Position numbers and translations under genes: made by a program. A stretch of DNA of 64,000 nt, taken from NCBI GenBank assembly GCA_040752355.1, contig JBFMHE010000001.1:124001-188000 (forward strand). The letters run 5' to 3'. The stretch's first letter is position 1; the number at the start of each line of letters is the position of its first letter. Below are positions 34,311 through 42,403 of this stretch, piece after piece. Below the pieces are notes generated by a model. It was not told the DNA's origin, made no database searches, and saw nothing but the letters and a program-made list of their open reading frames with translations. Source of the stretch: Nitrospirota bacterium (lineage in GTDB: Bacteria; Nitrospirota; Thermodesulfovibrionia; Thermodesulfovibrionales; Dissulfurispiraceae).

Positions 34311-35927
34311 ATGAAGATCCGCTACTGCACACGATTCCTTAAGGGCCTTGTCATCGCGCTGAGGATAGTCCTGTCCTACAAGCTCGCCTCGGCGATAACC
34401 GCCTTCATGTCCCCGGAACGGTCGTCGGCATTCCTCGGCAGACTTCACCGGCGCAATGCCGTTCTGCTCAGGGAGAAGGCGCTCGAGATGAAGGGCCTCA
34501 TGATCAAGGTGGGGCAATTCCTCAGCTCGCGGATCGACTTTCTTCCCGACGAGTATATTGCAGAGCTCTCCCAGCTCCAGGATCGGGTCCCTCCGCACGA
34601 CTACGCCGAGATACGGCAGCAGCTTGTCCGCTCCCTCGGCGCTCCGCCCGAGACGGTCTTCCTGCAGTTCGACGAAACGCCCCTCGCCGCCGCCTCATTG
34701 GGACAGGTCCACCGCGCGGTGCTGAAGAGCGGCGAGCCCGTGGCCGTGAAGGTGCAGTACCCCGCTATCGGTCCGATCATCGAGACCGATATCAGGATGC
34801 TCCGGAGCCTCGTCGCCCTGCTGGGAGGACGCTACGGCAGGATAGACCTCAAAGTCCTCCACGACGAGTTCTCGCGTATTGTCCGGAGCGAGCTCGACTA
34901 CCTCCAGGAGGGGAGGAACGCCGAGCGCTTCGGGGATAACTTCAAGGACGACGATCGGGTCGTCATCCCCGAGGTGAAATGGGAGCATACGACCTCCCAG
35001 GTCCTGACCCTCGAATTCGTCGAGGGCGTCAAGATCACCGATTGCGGCGCTGCACGAGAGCCCGGGCTCGACTGCAAGGAGGTCGTCAACCTCCTCGCCG
35101 AGACGTACGCAACGATGATCTTTGTCCACGGCTTTTTCCACGGCGACCCGCATCCCGGAAATATCTTTGTCCGGGAGGGGCCGAAGCTCGTCTTTGTCGA
35201 CTTCGGCATGGTCCAGGCCATCCCCGGGGAGACCAGGAGGCTCTTGCGGCGGTTCGCCCTCGCCGTGGTGGAACGCGATGTGGCGGGCATACTCGATACC
35301 ATGGAGCGGATGGGGTTCATCATTGCGGGCGCCGACTACAGCGCGGTGCGGGAGGTGGCCCGGTCGCTGTTCGAGCGCTACCGCGATATCAGTCCGACCG
35401 CGCTGAAAGCCCTCACTGTCGACGATATCGGCGCGGAGATCGAGCGCATTATCGGTGTGGTCGACTACCTCCAGATCCCGAACAACTTCATCCTCCTCGG
35501 CAGGACCATCAGCATGCTCAACGGCATCGCCTTTCAGCTGAACCCCGATATCAATATTATCGAGATCGGCACTCCCTATATACGCCAATTCCTCAGGGGG
35601 ACGCGGCGCGAAGAGGTCGGGCACCTCCTTGCCGGACTCCGGGACCGGCTGATCGACCTCTGGAAGCTCCCCGGCCTGCTCGGCGACTTCCTCTCGAAGG
35701 CGAACAGGGGAGAGCTTCTCTTCAGACTGCCCAGGGGGGAGATGCACCACCTTACGGGGCAGCTGAAGACGATGACCTCGGTGATGATGCTCGTGGTCCT
35801 GACGGTAACGACCGCGACCTCGTCCCTCCTCTTCATCATCCTCGACAACAGGCCGCTCACCCTTCTCGCCGCAGGGACATCGATCTTCCTCGGTCTGCTC
35901 GCGGTCATCAAGTTGATGAGGGGATGA
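34311..35927 (+). CDS. UbiB/ABC1/AarF-family atypical kinase
   Basis: A 538-residue protein with the family signature KxGQ (IKVGQFLSSR, about 66), the A-rich loop AAASLGQVH, the VAVKVQYP lysine strand, HGDPHPGNIF (catalytic loop, about 275) and DFGMVQ (metal-binding Asp). The C-terminal 50 residues hold two membrane segments (MMLVVLTVTTATSSLLFIILDN, LLAAGTSIFLGLLAVIKLM). UbiB proteins support ubiquinone or other isoprenoid-lipid synthesis or transport through ATPase activity. No quinone genes are adjacent, so the quinone link is by family only. It is bracketed by two copies of a structured repeat. Confidence 0.88.
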   Translation: MKIRYCTRFLKGLVIALRIVLSYKLASAITAFMSPERSSAFLGRLHRRNAVLLREKALEMKGLMIKVGQFLSSRIDFLPDEYIAELSQLQDRVPPHDYAEIRQQLVRSLGAPPETVFLQFDETPLAAASLGQVHRAVLKSGEPVAVKVQYPAIGPIIETDIRMLRSLVALLGGRYGRIDLKVLHDEFSRIVRSELDYLQEGRNAERFGDNFKDDDRVVIPEVKWEHTTSQVLTLEFVEGVKITDCGAAREPGLDCKEVVNLLAETYATMIFVHGFFHGDPHPGNIFVREGPKLVFVDFGMVQAIPGETRRLLRRFALAVVERDVAGILDTMERMGFIIAGADYSAVREVARSLFERYRDISPTALKALTVDDIGAEIERIIGVVDYLQIPNNFILLGRTISMLNGIAFQLNPDINIIEIGTPYIRQFLRGTRREEVGHLLAGLRDRLIDLWKLPGLLGDFLSKANRGELLFRLPRGEMHHLTGQLKTMTSVMMLVVLTVTTATSSLLFIILDNRPLTLLAAGTSIFLGLLAVIKLMRG

Positions 35928-35934
35928 GCCCGAC

Positions 35935-36130
35935 TTAGAGCGTCTAATAGAATGAGCACAGAGAGTCAGACAAGGCACAGTACATTCGCTCATTCTCGCA
36001 AGGCATCCACGCCTTGTTCCGAGGCGGGGCAGCCCGCTCCGCCATCCTGGCTCCGCTCGGGCTGCCCAAGCCGCTCATGTACTATGCCTCGTCCGACTCT
36101 AAGTTCTTTCATTTTGTCAGACGCTCTTAG
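35935..36130. repeat. Structured palindromic repeat, copy 2
   Basis: Outer arms of about 19-22 bp (35937-35955 with 36109-36127), middle arms of 24 bases (35962-35985 with 36077-36100) with three mismatches, hairpin A (CAAGGC / GCCTTG around ATCCAC, 35999-36016) and hairpin B (36027-36036 with 36058-36067, loop 21 bases). The core is nearly identical to copy 1 while the arms and hairpin A differ and still pair. It ends 8 bases before the rarA stop and starts 7 bases after the UbiB stop, so it separates two convergent genes. Confidence 0.85.
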
Positions 36131-36138
36131 AAACGGGA

Positions 36139-37392
36139 TCAGGGGTTGTAGTACTTCTTTTTCTTCGGCAGGTATTCCTGTTCGACGCGGCCGCCGTAAT
36201 CATGAGGGTATTTGTATCCTTCGCCCCTTCCCAGCTTCTTCATGCCCGGATGGGGCGCGTTCTTCAGATGGTCGGGGACCTGCCGGGCCGGCTCATGCTC
36301 CACATCCGCCATGGCCGCCTCGATCGCTTTGTAGCTCGCGTTGCTCTTCGGCGCCAGGGCGACATGGATCGCCGCCTGGGCGAGGGGGATGCGCGCCTCG
36401 GGCATGCCGACGAACTCGACCGCCTTTAACGCCGAGGTGGCCAGCACGAGGGCCATGGGGTCGGCGTTCCCCACATCTTCAGAGGCGCAGATGACGATCC
36501 GGCGGGCGATGAAGCGCGGGTCCTCTCCGGCATAGAGCATTTTGGCGAGGTAGTAGACTGCGGCATCGGGGTCTGAGCCGCGCATGCTCTTTATGAAGGC
36601 CGAAATGGTATCGTAATGATGGTCTCCCTTCTTGTCATAAAGGACCGCCTTCTTCTGAATCGATTCTTCTGCTATAGCGAGTGTGACCGCGATGGCCCCT
36701 TCCTCGTCGGGGGCGGTAGTGAGCACGGCGATTTCGAGTGCGGAGAGCGCCCTGCGCGCATCGCCGTCCGCGATCTTCGCGATATGGTGCAGGGCGGCGT
36801 CATCGGCAGCGACCGGGAGCATGCCCAATCCACGCTCCCTATCCGCGAGCGCTCTGCGCAGAATCGCTACCAGATCCTGTTCGGTGAGCGGCTTGAGCTC
36901 GAAGACCTGGCTCCGCGAGAGGAGGGCTGCATTCACATAGAAGAAAGGATTCTCGACCGTGGCCGCGATCAGCACGATCGTGCCTTCCTCCACGTCGGGA
37001 AGCAGCACATCCTGCTGGAGCTTGTTGAAGCGATGGATCTCGTCGAGAAAGAGAATGGTGCGGACCCCGTTGGCCCTGCGCATCTTGGCAGCCGTAATGA
37101 CCTTCCTGATGTCGTCGAGCCCTGCGGTGGCGGCGTTGAGCCACTCGAAATGCGCCTTTGTCTTTGCTGCGATGACGCGGGCGAGCGCGGTCTTTCCCGT
37201 GCCGGGCGGGCCGAAGAGGATGAGCGAGGTGATCCGGTCTGCCTCGACAGCACGGCGGAGCAGCTTGCCTTCGCCGAGGAGGTGGCCCTGGCCTGCGTAC
37301 TCCTCGAGCGCCCGCGGCGCCATCCGGTAGGCGAGGGGGGCGTTACGGTCGGGACCATCATTTCCTGCTTCTTCACGGTCAAAGAGATCCAC
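36139..37392 (-). CDS. rarA: Replication-associated recombination protein A (AAA+ ATPase)
   Basis: A 417-residue protein of the MgsA/RarA/WRNIP1 family: Walker A GPPGTGKT (about 61), Walker B FLDEIH (about 114), sensor motif (AATVENPFFYVN) and a C-terminal oligomerisation region (KSMRGSDPDAAVYYLAKMLYAGEDPRFIARR). RarA acts at stalled replication forks and with recombination. The start at 37392 gives MDLFDREEAG. It ends just at the structured repeat. Length and all motifs are normal for the family. Confidence 0.92.
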   Translation of the reverse strand: MDLFDREEAGNDGPDRNAPLAYRMAPRALEEYAGQGHLLGEGKLLRRAVEADRITSLILFGPPGTGKTALARVIAAKTKAHFEWLNAATAGLDDIRKVITAAKMRRANGVRTILFLDEIHRFNKLQQDVLLPDVEEGTIVLIAATVENPFFYVNAALLSRSQVFELKPLTEQDLVAILRRALADRERGLGMLPVAADDAALHHIAKIADGDARRALSALEIAVLTTAPDEEGAIAVTLAIAEESIQKKAVLYDKKGDHHYDTISAFIKSMRGSDPDAAVYYLAKMLYAGEDPRFIARRIVICASEDVGNADPMALVLATSALKAVEFVGMPEARIPLAQAAIHVALAPKSNASYKAIEAAMADVEHEPARQVPDHLKNAPHPGMKKLGRGEGYKYPHDYGGRVEQEYLPKKKKYYNP

Positions 37393-37445
37393 CTCTTTAC
37401 GTTACAATAACCGGATTCCAAATTGCAAAAGACCGGAATCCGTAA

Positions 37446-37492
37446 AAAACTCTTCAGCCATTAGCCGTCAGCTATCAGCTGTCAGCAATGAG
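37446..37492. repeat. Short heptamer-type repeat between the HD-GYP and rarA genes
   Basis: The sequence reads TCAGCTA TCAGCTG TCAGCAA TGAGCTA, continuing a TCAGCNN / GCTGANN 7-base period seen also at 42211-42251 and 42326-42399. Function unknown. Confidence 0.6.
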
Positions 37493-38734
37493 CTATTTGA
37501 TTTTGCCGAGCATCTTGATGAAGACTTTGAGGAGGTCGGGATCGTAGTCGCCGGTCTCCTTGGCGATAATGGAGAGGGAGTAGAAGGGAGTCAGGGCGGG
37601 CTTGTAGGGCCGCCGCGTGGTGAGGGCGTCGTAGCAGTCCGCAATGGCTGTGATCCGGCCGAAGAGGTCGATCTGCTCACCCGACAGCTTCAGGGGATAG
37701 CCCTTGCCCGACAGCTTCTCGTGGTGCTGCAGCACGGCGCTGAAGGCTTCCCGGGGGAACTCCTTATGGGTCTTCAGGATGCGCTCCCCTTCAATGACAT
37801 GGTTCTGGATGGTCCTGTACTCGGCGTCATCGAGCTTGCCCTGCTTATGGAGGATCTCGTGGGAGATGGCGCTCTTGCCGACATCGTGGAGCATCGCCCC
37901 GATGCCGAGCTTCTCGACCTCCTGCCGTCTCACGTCGGCCCCGATGGCCAGGCCGATGCTGAGGGCCGCCACGTTCACCGAGTGGGTGTAGGTGTAGTAG
38001 TCGTACCCCCCCAGGGATAGCAGATCGTAGATCGCGTCCCTGTTCTCGAGGATGCAGTCGATCATCTCGTTGACGAGGGGATCGATCTGCTTTATCTTTT
38101 CACCGCTTCGGGGGTCGTCGAGGAGGTCTTTCAGGATTATCTTCGAGGTCTCCTTTACTGCCAGGGACTTCATCTTCAGATGGTGTTCACGGAGCGGGGC
38201 AGCGGCCTGCCACAGGGACTTGATATAGTCATGATAAAGAGGAATATCGGAGTTTCTTATTACCAGATCGCCGTCTGCGGAAAGGACTGACTGATCCACC
38301 TCTGCAGCGACCCCTCCCGCAATCTCGTAAAGAGGGATGAAGCTGAACCTGTTAAGGAGATAGAGGGTGAAGGGAATCTTCGATCCGGGGATGATGAGCG
38401 CCCGGTCCACCTGGTGGTACTGTTCCTTCGAGAAGGCGTACTCCCTGTAGACGCGGATGGTATCGGTGTAGCGGGCGCCCTTGCCGGGGAGGTGCCGTGC
38501 CACATACGATTCAAAATCAGGGACATCCTTGAGGTAAATATAGAGCTCGGCTATCCCTTTTTCCTTGAGGAGACTCTTCGAGATGGCAGTGAACAGCATA
38601 TCCCTGCTGAAGATCGGTTTCCTCTCGCCTTTGTCCGTAATGAACAGGGTGCAGGGCAGCCGCGTGCCTATGACCAGGTGTTCAGCCTGAACCGGCACGT
38701 CAGGCTCTTCGATCTCCTTGACCTTCGTCCCCAT
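37493..38734 (-). CDS. HD-GYP domain protein, probable c-di-GMP phosphodiesterase
   Basis: A 413-residue cytoplasmic protein. The N-terminal half (about 15-210) has no clear family; it contains PCTLFITDKGER and could be a PilZ- or DUF3391-like regulatory region. The C-terminal half is an HD-GYP domain: HDVGK (about 281), HVIEGERIL and HHEKLSGKGYP (about 338-348), keeping the H-H-E-x-x-x-G-x-G-Y-P signature needed for c-di-GMP hydrolysis. The metal ligands H, HD, H and HH are all visible. It counterbalances the GGDEF-EAL protein in the same window. It is divergent from the EamA transporter, 79 bases away. Confidence 0.9.
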   Translation of the reverse strand: MGTKVKEIEEPDVPVQAEHLVIGTRLPCTLFITDKGERKPIFSRDMLFTAISKSLLKEKGIAELYIYLKDVPDFESYVARHLPGKGARYTDTIRVYREYAFSKEQYHQVDRALIIPGSKIPFTLYLLNRFSFIPLYEIAGGVAAEVDQSVLSADGDLVIRNSDIPLYHDYIKSLWQAAAPLREHHLKMKSLAVKETSKIILKDLLDDPRSGEKIKQIDPLVNEMIDCILENRDAIYDLLSLGGYDYYTYTHSVNVAALSIGLAIGADVRRQEVEKLGIGAMLHDVGKSAISHEILHKQGKLDDAEYRTIQNHVIEGERILKTHKEFPREAFSAVLQHHEKLSGKGYPLKLSGEQIDLFGRITAIADCYDALTTRRPYKPALTPFYSLSIIAKETGDYDPDLLKVFIKMLGKIK

Positions 38735-38813
38735 GGATACTATATTATCGGTGCCCCGGCAGAAACTTTGAGTCTCCTCAGCGCCGGCTCCGTGCTATAC
38801 TAACCGCTGAACG

Positions 38814-39665
38814 ATGGCCTACATAATCACCGCCATAATCCTCTGGAGCTCTCTCGGCCTTGTCATCAGGCTCTCCGCTCTCCCGGTCCATGTCCTGATA
38901 TTCTATTCGAACCTCATATCCTCCCTCCTTCTGGGGCTCCTGGTTGCGGCATCCCCGCAGCGGGATGAGGTCACCCGCATAGGAAACAGGCGCGTCCTCC
39001 TGGTACTGGGGCCCATAGCACTGGTGAACACCTTCTCCTTCTTCTACGCCTATCGAACGACGACGATCGCCAATGCCGTGTTGACCCACTACACGGCGCC
39101 GCTCTTCGTCGCGTTCCTCGCCCCGGTCTTTCTCAAGGAGAAGGTGACGAGGAGGATTCTTTTTGCGATACTCGCCGGCGGCGCCGGCTTATGGATCATG
39201 CTCGACCTTTCGGCCCGGACGTTCATCGGACTCCTTCTCGCCGGTGATCGCAATACCGCCGGGATCGTGGCCGGCCTCTTTTCGGGATTCGCCTACGCGG
39301 TCCTTATCATCGTCTTCAGGAAGGTCGCCCTGAGCTCCCGGCCTCTGATCATGACGTTGTTCCAGAATATCGTCGTCTGCCTGCTGCTGCTGCCGTTCGC
39401 CGCATGGTCCGCGGTACCGCTGTCCGAGCTGTGGCTCCTGCTGCTTACGGGAACGGTCCATTCGACGGTCGCGCCGCTCCTCTACTTCAAGGGGCTGCAG
39501 CAGGTGACCTCGAGCAGGGCGGCGATCCTCGGCTATCTCGAACCCCTCTGCGCCATTCTCCTCGGGATGCTCTTCCTGAACGAAACGGTCACTCTCCGCG
39601 TCGTCGCCGGCGGGGCGTTGATCCTCCTCTCAGGGTATCTCATCGTAAGGGAGCGGGGGAGCTGA
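38814..39665 (+). CDS. EamA/DMT-family transporter
   Basis: A 283-residue membrane protein with ten hydrophobic segments arranged as two EamA repeats, each ending in the usual glycine-rich helices (for example YTAPLFVAFLAPVFLKEKVT and LGYLEPLCAILLGMLFLNETVT, the E-x-x-T pair). DMT transporters export or import amino acids, nucleotide sugars or metabolites; substrate not inferable. No neighbour suggests one. It sits between HD-GYP (divergent) and the permease pair (convergent, 7-base gap). Confidence 0.88.
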   Translation: MAYIITAIILWSSLGLVIRLSALPVHVLIFYSNLISSLLLGLLVAASPQRDEVTRIGNRRVLLVLGPIALVNTFSFFYAYRTTTIANAVLTHYTAPLFVAFLAPVFLKEKVTRRILFAILAGGAGLWIMLDLSARTFIGLLLAGDRNTAGIVAGLFSGFAYAVLIIVFRKVALSSRPLIMTLFQNIVVCLLLLPFAAWSAVPLSELWLLLLTGTVHSTVAPLLYFKGLQQVTSSRAAILGYLEPLCAILLGMLFLNETVTLRVVAGGALILLSGYLIVRERGS

Positions 39666-39672
39666 GGTCCGG

Positions 39673-40902
39673 TTATTTGATGCCCCGGATAATGTCCACC
39701 GGCTGAATCGCTATCGCCCTCTTCGACGGGTATATTCCTGCGAGGGCGCCCACCGTCACCGAAGCGGCAAAGGAGAGGAGCACGCCGGCGAAGGACATGC
39801 TGAAGGGGAGGTCGGAGGCGGCAAAGATAACGGCGCTGATGATGAAGCCGGCAACGGCTCCTGCGATGCCGCCGGTGAGGGAGATGAAGGACGATTCGAG
39901 GAGGAACTGCAGGACGATGTCCCGCTTCCTGGAGCCCGCGGCCCTCCTGATGCCGATTTCGACCTTCCGTTCGTTGACGATGAGGATCATGATCGAGAGG
40001 ATCCCGAGCCCGCCGATCAGGAAAGAGACCCCTGCGGAGATCCTCCCCAGCACGGTGATCATCGACATGGCCTGGGTCTTGAGCGAGAGGACGTCTTTCA
40101 GATCGATGACGGTGAAGTCGTCTTTCTGTCCCGGCCCTATCTTGTGGCGTTTCCTGATGATTTCTTCTATCTCGGCCTTGGCCGCGGGTATGGCCCGGGC
40201 ATCGACGGTCTGCACGTAGACGCTGTTGAGGAAGTCTTTGTTCACGAGCCTGCGCTGGAACGTCGCAAGGGGGACGAATATCTGGTTGTCCTGGTCCACG
40301 CCCGAGATATCGACGCCTTTCCCCTCCATGATGCCGATGACCTGGCAGGGCACCCGGAAGATGAGAATATATTTGCCCAGGGGTTCTTCGCTGCCGAAGA
40401 GTTTCTCGGCGACCCGGCTGCCGAGCACCGCGACTTTGCGGAGCCCCCGGTTATCGTCATCGGTGATGAAGCTCCCCGCCTGTACACGGAAGTTCCGCAC
40501 GTCGGTAAAGTTCGGCATAGCGCCGGTCACGAGCACCGACGAGAGGAGCGTATGCCGGTACCGCACCGGGAAGTTCTTGTTGCCCGACGGAGAGACTTCG
40601 TTGATGAAGCGGGAGCCCCGGGCGATCGCATCGGCGTCCTCGCGGGTGAGGTTCGTCGCCTCGCTCAGGAGGCGCGTGCCCGAGCCGAAACGCCTGACCA
40701 CCCCGCTCCGGACGATGAGCAGGTTGTTGCCGAGGCTCGAGATCTCCGCTTCGGTCTTCTTTGCGAGCGCTCCCGAGAGATTCGATACGACGATGAGGGA
40801 GAGCGTCCCGAGGAAGACGCCGAAGACGGCGAGCAGCGACCGTACCCTGAAGCTGCAGAGCGAGCGCGTCGCTATCTTGAGATTAATGGATACTCTCTTC
40901 AT
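39673..40902 (-). CDS. MacB-type ABC transporter permease 1
   Basis: A 409-residue protein with a MacB periplasmic-core domain between membrane segment 1 (SLLAVFGVFLGTLSLIVVS) and three C-terminal FtsX-type segments (ISAGVSFLIGGLGILSIMILIVNER, IAGAVAGFIISAVIFAA, LLSFAASVTVGALAGIYPSKRA). Ends PVDIIRGIK. The R-x-A-x-G-S-R-K-R-D-I-V motif after the first FtsX helix contacts the ATPase. No ATPase or MacA-type periplasmic partner is nearby. It follows permease 2 on the same strand. Confidence 0.88.
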   Translation of the reverse strand: MKRVSINLKIATRSLCSFRVRSLLAVFGVFLGTLSLIVVSNLSGALAKKTEAEISSLGNNLLIVRSGVVRRFGSGTRLLSEATNLTREDADAIARGSRFINEVSPSGNKNFPVRYRHTLLSSVLVTGAMPNFTDVRNFRVQAGSFITDDDNRGLRKVAVLGSRVAEKLFGSEEPLGKYILIFRVPCQVIGIMEGKGVDISGVDQDNQIFVPLATFQRRLVNKDFLNSVYVQTVDARAIPAAKAEIEEIIRKRHKIGPGQKDDFTVIDLKDVLSLKTQAMSMITVLGRISAGVSFLIGGLGILSIMILIVNERKVEIGIRRAAGSRKRDIVLQFLLESSFISLTGGIAGAVAGFIISAVIFAASDLPFSMSFAGVLLSFAASVTVGALAGIYPSKRAIAIQPVDIIRGIK

Positions 40903-40909
40903 AAATCTG

Positions 40910-40976
40910 TTATTCGTGATGTGTAACGAGTTAAAGAAGTGGTTACCGATTACTCGTTACGGATTACGCATCACGG
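40910..40976. repeat. Inverted pair of CGTRAT-type heptamer arrays
   Basis: On the left (plus strand) CGTGATG TGTAACG AGTTAAA; on the right (minus strand) CGTGATG CGTAATC CGTAACG AGTAATC GGTAACC. The two arms can pair. The 7-base period matches the GCTGANN arrays in neighbouring spacers, with a different unit. Confidence 0.65.
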
Positions 40977-40978
40977 TT

Positions 40979-42193
40979 TTACCCCCGTATCGCCTCGATG
41001 GGATTGAGGTAGGCTGCGCGCCGCGCCGGCTGGAGGCCGAAGACGATGCCGACGATCCACGAAAGCACGACGCCTGCGGCAAAGGCGCGCCAGGAGAAGC
41101 GGAGGGGGAACTCCGCTACCAGCATCAGGAGCCGGGAGGAGACGAGCCCGAGCACGAACCCCATGAGGCCGCCCGCCGTGGTAATGATCACCGCCTCGCC
41201 GAGGAACTGGAACAGGATATCGCGACGTTTCGCTCCGGCAGCCCTCCTGATGCCGACCTCGGAAGTCCTTTCCTTTACCGAAAGGAGGAAGAGGTTGGCG
41301 AGGACAAACCCGGCGACCACGAGCGATATGGTCCCGGTAACGCCGAGAAAGAGCACGAGGGAGCCGGTGAGCGCCACGAGGAACTTGACGATCTCCTTGG
41401 GCGTCACGATCGTGAAGTCATCGGGCTCTCCGGCAGGGATTCTGTGGCGCTGCCTGAGAAAGGTCCGGAGCTCTTCCGCGCGGGTATAGAGCTGCTCCTG
41501 GTCGAGGAAGCGCACCCTGAATGCCGAGACATAGGTCGTCTCGTTCTGGATCTTGCGCATCACCGTGGTGAGGGGCATCACGATCCGGTCGTCGAGGTTC
41601 TGCCCCGCGGCAGCGGTCCCCCGCTCCGAAAGAACGCCGACGATCTGTACCGGGATCCCCTTCACCAGGACATACTTCCCGACCGGGTCCTCCTCGCCGA
41701 AGAGCTCTTTGAGCAGGTGCTGCCCCATGAGCCCCCTGTTGCGGAGCCCCCGCACGTCATCGTCGCTGAAGTCCGAGCCCTGGATGACCGGCCAGGTCCA
41801 GGCACGGCTGTAGTCGCTCGTCGAGCCTATGACCTGCGTCTGGTACTTTTTATCCCTGTAGGAGACCGTGACCTCTCTCTCGGAAACCATCGGTATGGCG
41901 ATGTAGATGGTCGGGAAGCTCTGCCGCACCGCCTCGAGATCGTCCAGCGTCAGGGTTTTGGGCCGCATGCCGGTCGCGCGCGCCTCCTCGCTGCCGCCGA
42001 AGACGAGCAGCGAATCGTGGCCGAAGCGGGCGACCATCCGGAGCGCCCTCTCGTAGGCCCCTTCCGTGGCGGCGACGATGATTGTGATCGAGGCGATACC
42101 GAGGGCGACACTGACCAGGCAGAAGAGCGTGCGGAGCTTGAACGACCGCACCGCACGCCAGGACTGTGAAAGGATCATCGAGAGCCGGTCCAT
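40979..42193 (-). CDS. MacB-type ABC transporter permease 2
   Basis: A 404-residue paralogue of permease 1: N-terminal segment (LRTLFCLVSVALGIASITIIVA), MacB-core periplasmic domain and three FtsX-type segments (LVLFLGVTGTISLVVAGFVLANLFLL, VIITTAGGLMGFVLGLVSS, AAGVVLSWIVGIVFGLQPARRA), ending LNPIEAIRG. Two permease genes without an ATPase suggest a heterodimeric exporter whose ATPase is elsewhere. It starts downstream of ftsH beyond the heptamer arrays. Confidence 0.88.
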   Translation of the reverse strand: MDRLSMILSQSWRAVRSFKLRTLFCLVSVALGIASITIIVAATEGAYERALRMVARFGHDSLLVFGGSEEARATGMRPKTLTLDDLEAVRQSFPTIYIAIPMVSEREVTVSYRDKKYQTQVIGSTSDYSRAWTWPVIQGSDFSDDDVRGLRNRGLMGQHLLKELFGEEDPVGKYVLVKGIPVQIVGVLSERGTAAAGQNLDDRIVMPLTTVMRKIQNETTYVSAFRVRFLDQEQLYTRAEELRTFLRQRHRIPAGEPDDFTIVTPKEIVKFLVALTGSLVLFLGVTGTISLVVAGFVLANLFLLSVKERTSEVGIRRAAGAKRRDILFQFLGEAVIITTAGGLMGFVLGLVSSRLLMLVAEFPLRFSWRAFAAGVVLSWIVGIVFGLQPARRAAYLNPIEAIRG

Positions 42194-42210
42194 TCAGTAT
42201 ATTACAAAAG

Positions 42211-42251
42211 ACAGCTGTCAGCTGTCAGCCGTCAGCTCTCAGCCATCAGCA
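42211..42251 (-). repeat. GCTGANN heptamer array, minus orientation
   Basis: On the minus strand the units read GCTGATG GCTGAGA GCTGACG GCTGACA GCTGACA GCTGTC. Together with the plus-oriented array at 42326-42399 it forms a facing pair in the permease-ftsH spacer. Confidence 0.8.
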
Positions 42252-42325
42252 AACGGCAGTAAGAAACAGCATAACGTTATGGTCGACAAGTAAATACTTC
42301 CGGCGGTGGACGGCGGGCCAGTTAC

Positions 42326-42399
42326 ACTGACGGCTGATAGCTGATAGCTGATAGCTGATTGCTGATTGCTGATTGCTGATTGCTGATTGCTGATGGTTG
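42326..42399 (+). repeat. GCTGATA/GCTGATT heptamer array, plus orientation
   Basis: About nine 7-base units: three GCTGATA, five GCTGATT and a terminal GCTGATG, preceded by GACG. It lies just downstream of the ftsH stop codon (minus strand). Runs of such identical units expand by slippage. Confidence 0.9.
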
Positions 42400-42403
42400 A
42401 GTG

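Noticed and set aside
34033-34332. Short proteins encoded across structured repeat copy 1
   Set aside because: They are translations of the palindrome on both strands; no ribosome sites, no homology pattern.
34695-35993. Minus-strand open frame over the UbiB-family gene
   Set aside because: Antisense to intact kinase motifs; composition is Asp/Glu/His-rich as is typical of shadow frames.
42211-42399. CRISPR array
   Set aside because: The repeat unit is 7 bases without spacers; it is a simple heptamer array.
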